A DNA stretch of 64,000 nt, from the NCBI RefSeq assembly GCF_040683095.1, contig NZ_JBFBCI010000001.1:475358-539357 (forward strand), in the 5' to 3' direction. Both the position numbers and the translations under genes were made by a program. The DNA comes from Sphaerisporangium sp040683095 (GTDB taxonomy: Bacteria > Actinomycetota > Actinomycetes > Streptosporangiales > Streptosporangiaceae). Under the pieces are notes generated by a model. That model ran no database searches and was not told the DNA's origin. It saw nothing but the letters and a program-made list of their open reading frames with translations. Of the stretch, positions 41,553 to 50,676 are shown piece by piece. How positions within the stretch are numbered: the first letter of the stretch is position 1; the number at the start of each line of letters is the position of its first letter.

Positions 41553-44132
41553 ATGTCCCACCCGCCCATCCCCCGGCGGCTCACCGCGCCCGCCCCCGGC
41601 TGGACCGTCCACGCCGACGTCGTCGTCGTGGGGTCCGGCATCGCCGGTCTCACCGTGGCGCTCCACCACGCCGAGCTCGCCCCCGGCGCCCGGGTGCTGG
41701 TCGTCACCAAGGACGTGCTGTCCGCGGGCTCCACGCGCTGGGCGCAGGGCGGGATCGCCGCCGTGCTCGACCCCGCCGACTCCTCCGACGAGCACCTCTG
41801 CGACACGCTGGTCGCCGGGGTCGGCCTCTGCGACTCGCGTGCCGTCCATACCCTGGTCACCGAGGGGCCGGACGCGCTGCGCCGCCTCATGCGGCACGGC
41901 GCGCGCTTCGACCGCGACCCCGGCGGCAGGCTGCAGCTCACCCGCGAGGGCGGCCACCACCGCGACCGCATCGTCCACGCCGGCGGCGACGCGACCGGCG
42001 CCGAGGTCCAGCGGGCCCTCGTCGAGGCCGTGCGGGCGGCGGCGCCAGGGCCCGGCGAGTGCGGCGGCATCGAGATCATCGAGCACGCGCTCGTCCTGGA
42101 CCTGCTCAAGGACGCCTCCGGCGCCGCCTGCGGGATCACCCTCCACGTCATGGGCGAGGGCGCCAGGGACGGCGTGGGCGCGGTCCGCGCGGGCGCCGTC
42201 GTGCTCGCCACCGGCGGCATGGGCCAGGTCTACTCCGCCACCACCAACCCGCTGGTCTCCACGGGCGACGGCGTGGCGCTCGCGCTGCGCGCCGGGGCGG
42301 TCGTGCGGGACCTGGAGTTCGTCCAGTTCCACCCGACGGTCCTGTGGCTGGGCGAGGACGCGACCGGCCAGCAGCCGCTCATCTCCGAGGCCGTGCGCGG
42401 CGAGGGCGCCGTCCTGGTCGACGCCACGGGCGAGCGGTTCATGACCGGCGTCCACGAACTCGCCGAGCTGGCCCCGCGCGATGTCGTGGCCAAGGCGATC
42501 ATGCGCAGGATGCTGGAGACCGGGGCGTCCCACGTCCACCTCGACGGGCGGCACTTCGGCGAAGAGAAATGGCGCACGCGCTTCCCCACGATCTACGCGA
42601 TCTGCCTGGAACACGGCATCGACCCCGCGCGCGAGCCCATCCCGGTCGCCCCCGCGGCCCACTACGCCAGCGGCGGCGTCCGCACCGATCTGCGCGGCCG
42701 CACCAGCGTCCCCGGCCTGTACGCCTGCGGCGAGGTCGCCTGCACGGGCGTGCACGGCGCTAACCGGCTCGCGTCCAACTCGCTGCTGGAGGGCCTGGTC
42801 TTCGCCGAGCGCATCGCGGCCGACCTCGCCGCCGAGGCCGCCGAGGCCGCCGAGCGTCCCGCGCCCGGCGAGCCGGTGGACGACGGCCGCGCCGCCGGGC
42901 TGGTCGACCCCCGGGCGCGCGCCCGCGTCCAGGGCCGCATGAGCGCGGGCGCGGGCGTGCTGCGCGGCGCCGCGAGCCTGGCGGAGGTCGCCCGCGGCCT
43001 CGTGGACGCCCGCTGGACCCCCGTGACCGTCGATCCGTGCACCGAGTCCTGGGAGACCACGAACCTGCTCACGGTGGCCACCGTGCTCGTCGCGGCGGCC
43101 GGGGCCCGCGAGGAGACGCGCGGCTCCCACTGGCGCGAGGACCACCCCGAGCGCGACGATGCCGGATGGCTGGGGCACCTGGACGTGACCCTGGGCGAGG
43201 AAGGACTGAGCATGACGTACCGGCGGCACGAAGGCGGGCCCGGGGAGACGGCCATCTCCGGTCACCTGGAGGCGGACCTCACCCTGGCCGGCCTCGACCC
43301 GGCGGCGGTCGCCGCGGTGATCGACGCGGCCCTCGCCGAGGACCTCGCCCAGGAGGGCGACGTGACCACGATCGCCACCATCCCGGCCGGTCAACCGGCC
43401 GTCGGCGACCTCGTGGCCCGCGCGGACGGCGTGGTGGCGGGCCTCGCCGTCGCCGAGGCGGTGTTCCTCGCCGCGTCCCAGGGACGCCTCACGGCCGAGC
43501 GCCGCGTGAAGGACGGCGAGCGCGTCGCGCGCGGCGACGTCCTGATGACGCTGACCGGCCCGGCGCGCGACCTCCTCACGGCCGAGCGCGCCGCGCTCAA
43601 CCTGCTCACCCACCTGTCCGGGATCGCCACGCTCACCAACCGCTGGGTCCGGGCCGTGAACGGCGCGAAGGCGCGCGTCCGCGACACCCGCAAGACCCTC
43701 GCCGGCCTGCGCGCCCTGGAGAAGTACGCGGTGAGGTGCGGCGGCGGCGTGAACCACCGGATGTCCCTTTCGGACGCGGCCTTGATCAAGGACAATCACG
43801 TGGTGGCGGCGGGTGGGGTCGCCGAGGCGTTCCGCGCGGTGCGGGCGGCGTACCCCGGCCTGCCCATCGAGGTGGAAGTCGACCGGATCGACCAGCTCGA
43901 ACCCGTGCTGGCGGAAGGGGCGGAGGAGATCCTGCTGGACAACTTCACCGTCGAAGAGCTCGCACTGGCCGTGCGCCTGGTGGACGGCAGGGCGCGCCTG
44001 GAGGCCAGCGGCGGTCTCAGGCTGGAATCGGCGCGTGAGGTCGCCGAAACCGGGGTCGACTACCTTGCTGTGGGGGCGCTGACCCACTCCGCGCCCGCAC
44101 TCGACATCGCTCTGGACCTACGGGGGGCTTGA
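41553..44132 (+). CDS. L-aspartate oxidase fused to quinolinate phosphoribosyltransferase
   Basis: 859 residues in one uninterrupted frame. Residues 1 to about 560 are NadB: FAD motif VVVGSGIAGLTVALHHA, STRWAQGGIAA, GGMGQVYSATTNP, ASGGVRTDLRGRTSVPGLYACGE and a NadB helical C-terminal domain. From about 567 (ISGHLEADLTLAGLDPAAV) to the end is NadC: RDTRKTLAGLRALEKYAVRCGG, HRMSLSDAALIKDNH, LLDNFTVEE and the final VGALTHSAPALDIALDL. The two catalyse the first and third steps from aspartate toward NAD; nadA is not in the window. Elsewhere these are separate genes. Start at ATG with GAGGGGAG upstream. Confidence 0.93.
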   Translation: MSHPPIPRRLTAPAPGWTVHADVVVVGSGIAGLTVALHHAELAPGARVLVVTKDVLSAGSTRWAQGGIAAVLDPADSSDEHLCDTLVAGVGLCDSRAVHTLVTEGPDALRRLMRHGARFDRDPGGRLQLTREGGHHRDRIVHAGGDATGAEVQRALVEAVRAAAPGPGECGGIEIIEHALVLDLLKDASGAACGITLHVMGEGARDGVGAVRAGAVVLATGGMGQVYSATTNPLVSTGDGVALALRAGAVVRDLEFVQFHPTVLWLGEDATGQQPLISEAVRGEGAVLVDATGERFMTGVHELAELAPRDVVAKAIMRRMLETGASHVHLDGRHFGEEKWRTRFPTIYAICLEHGIDPAREPIPVAPAAHYASGGVRTDLRGRTSVPGLYACGEVACTGVHGANRLASNSLLEGLVFAERIAADLAAEAAEAAERPAPGEPVDDGRAAGLVDPRARARVQGRMSAGAGVLRGAASLAEVARGLVDARWTPVTVDPCTESWETTNLLTVATVLVAAAGAREETRGSHWREDHPERDDAGWLGHLDVTLGEEGLSMTYRRHEGGPGETAISGHLEADLTLAGLDPAAVAAVIDAALAEDLAQEGDVTTIATIPAGQPAVGDLVARADGVVAGLAVAEAVFLAASQGRLTAERRVKDGERVARGDVLMTLTGPARDLLTAERAALNLLTHLSGIATLTNRWVRAVNGAKARVRDTRKTLAGLRALEKYAVRCGGGVNHRMSLSDAALIKDNHVVAAGGVAEAFRAVRAAYPGLPIEVEVDRIDQLEPVLAEGAEEILLDNFTVEELALAVRLVDGRARLEASGGLRLESAREVAETGVDYLAVGALTHSAPALDIALDLRGA

Positions 44133-44914
44133 TGCTGCTCACGATCGACGTCGGCAACACCCACACCGTGCTCGGCCTCTTCGAAGGCGAGGAGCTGATC
44201 GAGCACTGGCGCCTCGCCACGGACGCGAGGCGCACCGCCGACGAGATCGCGGTCGTCCTCCAGGGGCTGCTCGGCCAGAGCCCCCTGCTCAAGGGCGCCG
44301 ACATCAGCGGCATCTCCATCTGCTCCACCGTCCCGTCCGTGCTGAACGAGATGCGTGAGATGTGCCGGCGCTACTACGGCGACGTCACGGCCGTCATCGT
44401 GGAGCCCGGCGTGCGCACCGGCGTGCCGGTGCGCATGGACAACCCCAAGGAAATCGGCAGCGACCGCATCGTCAACGCGCTCGCCGCCATCACGTTGTAC
44501 GGCGGGCCGTGCGTGATCGTCGACTTCGGCACGGCCACCTCGTTCGACGCCGTGTCCGCCAAGGGCGAGTACGTCGGCGCGGTCACCGCCCCCGGCATCG
44601 AGATCTCCGTGGACGCCCTGGCGGCCGCGGGCGCGCAGCTCCACAAGGTGGAGCTCGTGCGCCCGCGCTCGATGATCGCCAAGAACACCGTCGAGGCGCT
44701 CCAGGCCGGCATCATCTACGGCTTCGCCGGGCAGGTGGACGGCATCGTCGAGCGCATGGCGCCCGAGCTCGCCGCCGACCCGGACGACGTCACGGTCGTG
44801 GCCACCGGCTCGCTCGCCTCCCCCGTGGTGGACGAGGCGCGCTCGATCGACGTGCACGAGCCGTGGCTCACGCTCATCGGATTGCGGCTCATCTACAACC
44901 GCAACACCAGCTGA
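44132..44914 (+). CDS. coaX: type III pantothenate kinase
   Basis: 260 residues. First step of CoA synthesis, ATP plus pantothenate to phosphopantothenate. MLLTIDVGNTHTVLGLFEG is the phosphate-binding motif with the catalytic aspartate, IGSDRIVNALAA and VIVDFGTATSFDAV are further signatures. The ATG shares its A with the preceding TGA, so translation is coupled to nadB-nadC. It completes the panC-to-coaX group. Confidence 0.96.
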   Translation: MLLTIDVGNTHTVLGLFEGEELIEHWRLATDARRTADEIAVVLQGLLGQSPLLKGADISGISICSTVPSVLNEMREMCRRYYGDVTAVIVEPGVRTGVPVRMDNPKEIGSDRIVNALAAITLYGGPCVIVDFGTATSFDAVSAKGEYVGAVTAPGIEISVDALAAAGAQLHKVELVRPRSMIAKNTVEALQAGIIYGFAGQVDGIVERMAPELAADPDDVTVVATGSLASPVVDEARSIDVHEPWLTLIGLRLIYNRNTS

Positions 44915-45415
44915 CCCATTCGTCCGCGCGGGCGCGCATCGGCCGAGATCCATATCGAAGCGCCCGCGCCGATTACGCGGCCGGGCGAGGTCCATAGCGT
45001 CTAAAGCCGGTCCCGGGGACACCTTCCGTACGTGGGCGCGTTCGGCCGAAAAAGGTCGGAATGGGCCAGTGATTTCACGGATAATTACGGGCGGAGACGC
45101 GTTGATCTTATATGCGCGGTGGGGGTGATCCCACCGTACGCGCCGCCGAGTCCGTCGTCGACCAGCATCGCGGGCGGCCGGGGCCGCGTCCCCGGCCGGT
45201 GCCCTCCTCGATCTTCACGCCTGTCGGCCCCCCAGCCTACGGGTTCGCGAACATGTCATGAGTAGTTCACATATGCACTGGTATGTCAATCAAGAAGGGA
45301 ACGCCTATGGAGGGTCGGAGCTTGACGACCTTTGAACGTGGCGTTTACCGTTCCTGACGGGCGAGCCAGAAGCATTCCAGTATGTTGCCGAGTTCGTCGT
45401 GGGGGAGGACACCCG
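44915..45415. other. intergenic region before the small HTH gene
   Basis: 501 bp without a convincing gene. It contains a 7-bp hairpin CGGTGGG/CCCACCG at 45117-45136, AT-rich stretches around 45085-45110 and 45255-45300, and a perfect palindrome GTTCGCGAAC at 45243-45252. A promoter-like TTGACG (45322-45327), 18 bp, TACCGT (45346-45351) precedes the HTH gene. Confidence 0.5.
45322..45351 (+). promoter_or_regulatory. promoter candidate for the HTH gene
   Basis: -35 TTGACG and -10 TACCGT with 18-bp spacing, about 65 bp before ATG 45416. A good match to the vegetative actinobacterial consensus. Confidence 0.45.
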
Positions 45416-45664
45416 ATGGCGTATCCGGATCTGGTTTCCCGAGGGAATGACATTCCCCCGGGATCAGACGGCGTGGGGTTGAGTGACGATGATCTTCTCT
45501 TGCTCGCCGAACTGGCCAAGGGCGTGACCGTCGACCGTGTGGGTCGGCGGCTCGACGTCAGCGGCCGTACGGTCCGGCGCCGCCTCCGGGGCATCTGCGA
45601 CCGCATCGGCGTCGCCACCGCCATCGAGGCCGTGGCATGGGCGGCCCGCCGCAGGCTGATCTAG
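45416..45664 (+). CDS. small LuxR-type helix-turn-helix protein
   Basis: 82 residues from ATG 45416, preceded by GGGGGAGGA. The whole conserved part is one HTH: LSDDDLLLLAELAKGVTVDRVGRRLDVSGRTVRRRLRGICDRIG, with the recognition helix SGRTVRRRL and the terminal IEAVAWAARRRL. There is no receiver or ligand domain. Such stand-alone LuxR HTH proteins occur in actinomycetes with developmental or unknown roles. Its target is unknown. Confidence 0.8.
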   Translation: MAYPDLVSRGNDIPPGSDGVGLSDDDLLLLAELAKGVTVDRVGRRLDVSGRTVRRRLRGICDRIGVATAIEAVAWAARRRLI

Positions 45665-45796
45665 CCGATCCAGCCCGCGAGAGCCGGCCACCCCGGGAAC
45701 CGGTCGCCCACCACCCGGGGTGCGCCTGTGTCAGCCGATCCTGTGCCGGCCTGTGCATCGGCGTCGGCCCGTGTATCGGCCCGATGCCGGCCGCCC

Positions 45797-45925
45797 CGGC
45801 CGGACTCGGTCGGCCCGGCCAGGTCGGCACGGTTGGTTCGGTCGGCCCGGCCAGGTCGGTTCGGTTGGTTCGGCCAGGTCGGTTCGGTTGGTTCGGTCGG
45901 CCCGGCCAGGTCGGTTCGGTCGGCT
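45797..45925. repeat. degenerate GGTCGGTTCGGTTGG repeats
   Basis: Overlapping copies of TTCGGTTGGTTCGG and CGGCCCGGCCAGGTCGG follow each other with no fixed period, between two convergent genes (HTH gene, ending 45664, and NlpC/P60 gene, ending 45925). Probably replication-slippage sequence. The many short self-complementary parts (CGGCC/GGCCG) may still end transcription. Confidence 0.7.
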
Positions 45926-46992
45926 CAGTCGGCGATGCGCACGGCTCCGGCGAACGGACGGTTGCCCAGCGGGACGACCCGCACGACGTCACCCGTGCGC
46001 GGGGCGTGCACCATCATTCCGCCCCCGATGTAGAGGCCGACGTGGTGCAGGTCGCCGTAGAAGAACACCAGGTCGCCCGGGCGCATGTCCTCCCGGTTGA
46101 TGTGCGTGCCCGCCGTCCACTGGTCGCCGGTGTAGTGTGGCAGGCTGATGCCGACCTTCTGGTAGGCCCACATCACCAGGCCGGAGCAGTCGTAGGTGCT
46201 CGGGCCCGCCGCGCCCCACACGTACGGCTTGAGCTGCTGGGTCATCGCCCACCTGGCGGCCTCGGCGGCCTTGCCCTGGCCCGGGATCGGGATGTCGATG
46301 CGGGTGGCCCGCCCGTACGTCTGCCCGGCCTGCGACAGCGCCCGCTTGAACAGCGTGCTCTCGGTCTTGGCGACCAGCTTGCGGATCTTGTCGCGCTGTG
46401 AGGACAGATCGGCGACGAGCTTCTTGACCTCGCCTTCGCGCGCCTTGGCGCTTTCCTTCGCGCGTTCGGCGATGTCCATGGACTTGGTGATCTGGGAGAC
46501 CTCCTCGCCCTGCTGCAACTGGAGGGCGTAGGTGGTCGCGGCGCGGTCCAGGTAGCCGTCGGGGTCGCCGGACATCGCCAGCGCCAGGGAGGAGCCCACA
46601 CCGCCGGTCATGTACGCGTCCTGGGCGTACAGGGCCGCCTGGCGGCGCTTCTCCTCCAGGTCGGTCTCGCTGCGCGTGAGCGTCTTCTTGGCGAGCTCGG
46701 CCGAGCGCTGCGCCTGCTTCAGGCGTTCCTTCTGGCCGTTGTACTGCTCGGTGAGCGACTCGATCTGCTCGTAGAGGCTCTCGACCTGGTTCTTGAGGTC
46801 CTTGAGGCTCGGCTTCGGCTCGGCGGTCGCCGACACGAGCGGCGAGCCGAACGTCAGGACGGTCAGGGCGGCGGTGACGAGCGCGATCCGGCGGGGAAGA
46901 CGCTTGGTGACTCCGCCGGCTTGGGCGCGCTCCGTACGTTTGGGACGGGCATGCCTGCCCGCGCTTCTACCAGGCGTGCGCCTAGGCTGCAC
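45925..46992 (-). CDS. secreted NlpC/P60 endopeptidase with coiled-coil domain (RipA-like)
   Basis: 355 residues. The start at 46992 (GTG) or 46995 (TTG) follows AGGAG. A long basic N-terminus and a hydrophobic signal (ALVTAALTVLTFGSPLVSATA) lead to a coiled coil (about 62-210: LKNQVESLYEQIESLTEQYNG and following). The NlpC/P60 domain has C269 (YDCSGLVMWAY), the HHVGLYIG histidine and MVHAPRTGDVV. The coiled coil plus NlpC layout is that of RipA-type division hydrolases and resembles CwlO/RPF-regulon enzymes. A c-di-AMP riboswitch precedes it. Confidence 0.92.
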   Translation of the reverse strand: MQPRRTPGRSAGRHARPKRTERAQAGGVTKRLPRRIALVTAALTVLTFGSPLVSATAEPKPSLKDLKNQVESLYEQIESLTEQYNGQKERLKQAQRSAELAKKTLTRSETDLEEKRRQAALYAQDAYMTGGVGSSLALAMSGDPDGYLDRAATTYALQLQQGEEVSQITKSMDIAERAKESAKAREGEVKKLVADLSSQRDKIRKLVAKTESTLFKRALSQAGQTYGRATRIDIPIPGQGKAAEAARWAMTQQLKPYVWGAAGPSTYDCSGLVMWAYQKVGISLPHYTGDQWTAGTHINREDMRPGDLVFFYGDLHHVGLYIGGGMMVHAPRTGDVVRVVPLGNRPFAGAVRIAD

Positions 46993-47011
46993 CAACGAGC
47001 TCCTCTCCTCG

Positions 47012-47225
47012 GCCGCCTACCGGGTTAGCTGACGGGTTCGGGCCGGAGTAGCCCTACCGAGCGCGCGACCACAGAGGACACGTCCATGCCCTCCCTCTCG
47101 GATTCACCCCGGGATGGCGGCCCGCCGGGGGCGTGCCCCCTGCGTGCGCCGTTGGGTCCCCGGTTCCCGCCGCTTACGGGGGTGCGGCCGGGATTCGGCG
47201 GCGCGGCCACCGCTGTGCGATGACC
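47012..47225 (-). promoter_or_regulatory. c-di-AMP (ydaO/yuaA) riboswitch
   Basis: On the minus strand the leader shows the conserved blocks GGCGGGAACCGGGGACCCAA, then CCGGGGTGAATCC, then GTAGGGCTACTCC, CCCGAACCCGTCAGCTAACC and GGTAGGCGG, ending 20 nt before the NlpC start. These match the ydaO-type c-di-AMP aptamer, which in actinobacteria typically controls cell-wall hydrolases. In this class c-di-AMP binding usually turns expression off. The 5' boundary is approximate. Confidence 0.9.
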
Positions 47226-47239
47226 GGTATCGACGCTGG

Positions 47240-47268
47240 ACACTAGTGCAGCTCAGGTTCCGCCTCAA
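47240..47268 (-). promoter_or_regulatory. promoter of the c-di-AMP riboswitch transcript
   Basis: On the minus strand TTGAGG (47263-47268), a 17-bp spacer and TAGTGT (47240-47245) place the transcription start about 10 bp before the aptamer. Confidence 0.6.
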
Positions 47269-47602
47269 CCGGAACTGCGGATTCTGTTGAGGTTTCACAA
47301 CCGGGACATCACAGGATGATCACGCTCCAAGTGCTTGCGGGGCTGCATTACCCTGCGTTTATGCGTTTTTGACCTCAAGTCGGGCGCACGTGACGCAGGT
47401 CCGCGACTGTGCGGAACGTCATATCCCGCCGAAGCGGATGTCGTCGCCGTCTCTTTGACGCCACGCGTTCACTCCGTCACCATCCGCCACGCCGATATCG
47501 AGGGGGCGGGGTTTCGGGCGGTCCGATACCGCGATCGATCCCGGAATCGATGCGGTAACGCCGGCGGCGGCGGACCCGCGCGGGAGGATACCCTGGCGCT
47601 TC
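47269..47602. other. intergenic, nothing further seen
   Basis: 334 bp between the riboswitch promoter and the GNAT gene. It is relatively AT-rich at 47270-47370. No supported frame, and no clear promoter for the GNAT gene. A small inverted segment (GGTTCCG/CGGAACC-like) overlaps the -35 area of the riboswitch promoter. Confidence 0.45.
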
Positions 47603-48148
47603 ATGGAGCAGGTCGTGGAGTCCGTGCCCTCCGGCAGCACGGTGGTGGTGCGACGAGCCCGCACGCCCGACGTCCGGGCCATCAGGCGGCTCGTCGACAC
47701 CTACTCCGGCGACGGCCCGCGCCTGCTGCGCAAGTCGACGGTCACCCTTTACGAGGACGTCCAGGAGTTCTGGGTCGCCGAACGGGACGGCGCGGTCGTC
47801 GGATGCGGGGCGCTTCACGTCCTCTGGGAGGATCTGGCCGAGATTCGCACCGTTGCGGTCGATATCGGCTGCCGTGGCATGGGAATCGGGCATATGATCG
47901 TCGGCGCGCTCATCGACGCGGCTCGCGATCTGGGGCTGCGGCGGGTCTTCTGCCTGACGTTCGAGGTCGAATTCTTCGCCAGGCACGGTTTCGCCCCCAT
48001 CCAGGGCACTCCGGTGTCTCCTGAGGTGTACGCCGAGTTGCTCGACTCCTACGATGAGGGCGTAGCCGAGTTCCTCGATCTGGAACATGTCAAGCCCAAC
48101 ACCCTCGGCAACACGCGGATGCTCCTCCATTTGGTCCCCCGATCTTGA
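47603..48148 (+). CDS. GNAT acetyltransferase, amino-acid N-acetyltransferase (ArgA) type
   Basis: 181 residues. GNAT motif A is VAVDIGCRGMGIGHMIVGALIDAARDLGLRRVFCLT (acetyl-CoA pyrophosphate loop RGMGIG). VRRARTPDVRAIRRLVDTY and FFARHGFAPI resemble the short actinobacterial N-acetylglutamate synthases (Rv2747-like), so a role in arginine synthesis is probable. The ribosome site GAGGATA is distant, and a downstream GTG in VESVPSG is an alternative start. It is not next to other arg genes here. Confidence 0.8.
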   Translation: MEQVVESVPSGSTVVVRRARTPDVRAIRRLVDTYSGDGPRLLRKSTVTLYEDVQEFWVAERDGAVVGCGALHVLWEDLAEIRTVAVDIGCRGMGIGHMIVGALIDAARDLGLRRVFCLTFEVEFFARHGFAPIQGTPVSPEVYAELLDSYDEGVAEFLDLEHVKPNTLGNTRMLLHLVPRS

Positions 48149-48264
48149 CCCTCGCGATGACCTGATGGAAAGGTGACTGTTGATGCGGCTGTCGCTACGT
48201 TGGGCAACACCACTGCATGCGTGTCTGACATATGCCGCATGCGAAGCCGAAGTGAGGTGACACG

Positions 48265-49515
48265 GTGAGCACCGGACAGCCGCCGTACCCCCGCGACGAA
48301 CCGGACGGCCACCAGCCGTCGTCCGGATCTCCGCAATACGGGCATCAGAACGCAGATCCTGAGGTGACGGTCGTCCACCGTCCTCAGCCGACATCGGAAC
48401 ACCCCAACCAGTACGGCCAGCAGCAGGGCTACGGCCAGCAGTACGGCCAGCAGGGTCAGCAGTACGGTCAGCAGCAGGGCTACGGCCAGCCGGCGGCCGG
48501 CCAGGGCTATGGTCAGCAGAGTCAGCAGGGCTACGGCCAGCAGGGCTACGGCGACCAGGGCTACGGCGACCAGGCGTACGGGCAGCAGCAGGCGTCCTAT
48601 GGTCAGCAGGGTCAGCAGGGCCAGCAGTCGTACGGGCAGCAGCCGCAGTACGGTCAGCAGGGCCAGCAGCAGGGCTACGGCGACCAGGGTTACGGTCAGC
48701 AGAGCCAGCAGCAGGGTTATGGCCAGCAGGCGGGGGGTTACGGCCAGCAGCAGGGCTACGGTCAGCAGTACGGCCAGCAGGGGCAGCAGGCCCAGCCGGG
48801 GTACGGCGACCAGGGCTACGCCCAGCAGGGGTACGGCCAGCAGCAGGGCTACGGCGAGCAGTACGGCCAGCAGCAGGCGCAGTACGGGCAGCAGAGCTAC
48901 AACCAGCCCGGGCACTCCCCGCAGGGCTACGGCCAGCAGGGGTACGGCCAGGCGCCCGGCTACCAGCAGTCGTACGGTGCCGCCGCCGCAGGCCCGGTCC
49001 CCCCGGGCGCGCCGGCGCCGCTGGCGGAGTGGTGGCAGCGCCTCGTCGCCCGCATCATCGACGCCGTGATCCTCGCGATCCCGACGTTCATCCTCACCGC
49101 CGTCATCGCCGCCATCTTCGTCACCTCGCCGAGCTTCGACGCGAGCACGGGGACGATCATCGAGGGCGGCGGTGCCTTCATCGCCGGGCTGCTCGGCGCG
49201 ATCATCATCGGCCTGGCCTACGTCGCCTACGAATTCCTGATGCTCCGGCAGCGCGGCCAGACGATCGGCAAGATCGCCATGGGCATCAAGGTCGTCCCGG
49301 TGGGCGGCTCCGTGCAGTCGCCGCTCGCCACCGACGTGGTGGGCAAGCGCGCGCTCGTCCTCTACGGGCCGAGGTTCCTCCAGTGGATTCCGTTCCTCGG
49401 CTGGATCGCCGGCCTCTTCGCGCTCGTGAACCTCCTGTGGCTGTTCTGGGACAAGCCGCTGCAGCAGACCCTTCACGACAAGGTCGCGAACACGGTCGTC
49501 GTCAAGGTCAAGTAG
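48265..49515 (+). CDS. RDD-domain membrane protein with a Gln/Tyr/Gly prion-like N-terminus
   Basis: 416 residues. Residues 1 to about 45 are charged and polar. Residues about 47-238 are low-complexity repeats of YGQQ, QGYGQQ and GYGDQ with almost no other residues. After a PVPPGAPAPLAEWW linker the RDD domain follows (RLVARIIDAVILAIPTFILT; then GQTIGKIAMGIKVV; three membrane helices; DKPLQQTLHDKVANTVVV). RDD proteins are membrane proteins, some with transport roles. The long Q/Y/G tract resembles eukaryotic condensate-forming domains such as FUS. Cytoplasmic placement is inferred. The GTG follows GAGGTGA. Confidence 0.9.
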   Translation: MSTGQPPYPRDEPDGHQPSSGSPQYGHQNADPEVTVVHRPQPTSEHPNQYGQQQGYGQQYGQQGQQYGQQQGYGQPAAGQGYGQQSQQGYGQQGYGDQGYGDQAYGQQQASYGQQGQQGQQSYGQQPQYGQQGQQQGYGDQGYGQQSQQQGYGQQAGGYGQQQGYGQQYGQQGQQAQPGYGDQGYAQQGYGQQQGYGEQYGQQQAQYGQQSYNQPGHSPQGYGQQGYGQAPGYQQSYGAAAAGPVPPGAPAPLAEWWQRLVARIIDAVILAIPTFILTAVIAAIFVTSPSFDASTGTIIEGGGAFIAGLLGAIIIGLAYVAYEFLMLRQRGQTIGKIAMGIKVVPVGGSVQSPLATDVVGKRALVLYGPRFLQWIPFLGWIAGLFALVNLLWLFWDKPLQQTLHDKVANTVVVKVK

Positions 49516-50676
49516 TTACGTCGCCGTATCAGGGCCGGGGGGTGCTCCTCCGGCCCTGACGCGTGTCCGGGGCCGGCCGCCGCCCGGGCGGGGCGGGACC
49601 CCGGACTTCGCGATCGGTGACGCCAACATCGGCGAATCGGTAACGGACAGACCTGTATATGCGATAGGACCTTGCACGAACCCGAATCCACCTTCGCTTG
49701 TCGCGAAAGGCGATCAGATGACCGCAGAACCGCCCCGAGTCGGTCACCCCAAGCATCCCCCTCCGGCTCGCGCCGGAGCGCGTCACGTCCCGCAGGGCGG
49801 CGCGCACGGCCGCGCTCACGCCGACCGGGGTCCGCACGGGCCCATGTCCCTTCTCGCGGGCCGTGCCGCCCGCCCGTCGGACGCCGCCGGCTCGCCGCCG
49901 CGCGCGTCCGCGTCCATCTCTCCGGCCCTGCCGTTCGGCGGTGATAGCGGCCCCGCGTAGCCGATCCCGGCATCGCTCCTGACGCCGATCGCCGGCGCTT
50001 CTCGTCTTCTCCGATGGAAATCCCCGCCGACCCTGACGCGGCGGTCATCGGCGTGCCTTCTGGTTCTTGGTGCGGTCATTACGTTCGGTGTGTACACAGT
50101 CCGGCGGCTTTGAGACGCATTCCCTGTACGGAGTGACACCCGGCGAAGAAGACGACGAAGATCCGTCTTGCGGCGGACCGGCGGAGGGTGCCGCCGTTTC
50201 CGTCGCGGCGATGAAGCGCGAGACCGACTTCCCGCGGCCCGTGGTTCTCAACGGCATTACCGCCTCCGGATGGCCCGCCGTCATCTTCGGACGCGTCCCG
50301 GCGCGCTAATCTCCGCCTACAAGGTGTCGGACAGGCGGCGCGCGACAAGACCGAGGCGTGTGGTTGTCGTCACCGGATCCCCGTCTACATCGGCATTATC
50401 GACACGGACGGGCCCGCCGTGGCGGGCTCCGCCGGTGTTTTCGGGGGTTCGCCATTCCTGGGGCATCCGGTAAGGGGACTGATGAGATCGGGAAAGCTGT
50501 GGAACGGTCCTTCGCCGGGGTTTGACGCCCGCCCCGCAACCCGTGCTGACCTCCTGTGGGGATAGAGTCGGTCCTGACTCCCCTGATCAGGCGACCGCGG
50601 TACGGGCCTGCGGGGTACCGTGTGACAATTAGCGTAGGGGCCGGTGAATGCCGCCCCCCGCGTGGAGCGAGGATCA
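49516..50676. other. 1.16-kb region without a convincing gene
   Basis: Frames on both strands are short and lack family resemblance. The best is 49718-49960 (plus, 80 codons, AAAGG 7 nt before the ATG), a Pro/Arg/Ala-rich product that I do not accept as a gene without more evidence. A 7-bp hairpin GCCCGCC/GGCGGGC lies at 50412-50427. AT-rich spots occur near 49650 and 50090. The region may hold unrecognised small RNAs or a decayed gene. Confidence 0.5.

Noticed and set aside
41523..44087. 854-codon frame antisense to nadB-nadC
   Set aside because: Shadow of the fusion gene, no motifs.
45797..45925. CRISPR array
   Set aside because: No regular repeat-spacer period and no cas genes nearby.
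48400..48980. Repetitive DNA resembling a repeat array or CRISPR
   Set aside because: The repeats are in-frame codons of the YGQQ domain with no spacer structure.
49718..49960. 80-codon plus-strand frame with AAAGG upstream
   Set aside because: Pro/Arg/Ala-rich product without pattern; plausible ribosome site but no other support. Mentioned in the intergenic entry only.
50067..50309. 80-codon plus-strand frame
   Set aside because: No start signal, mixed codon use, no recognisable sequence.
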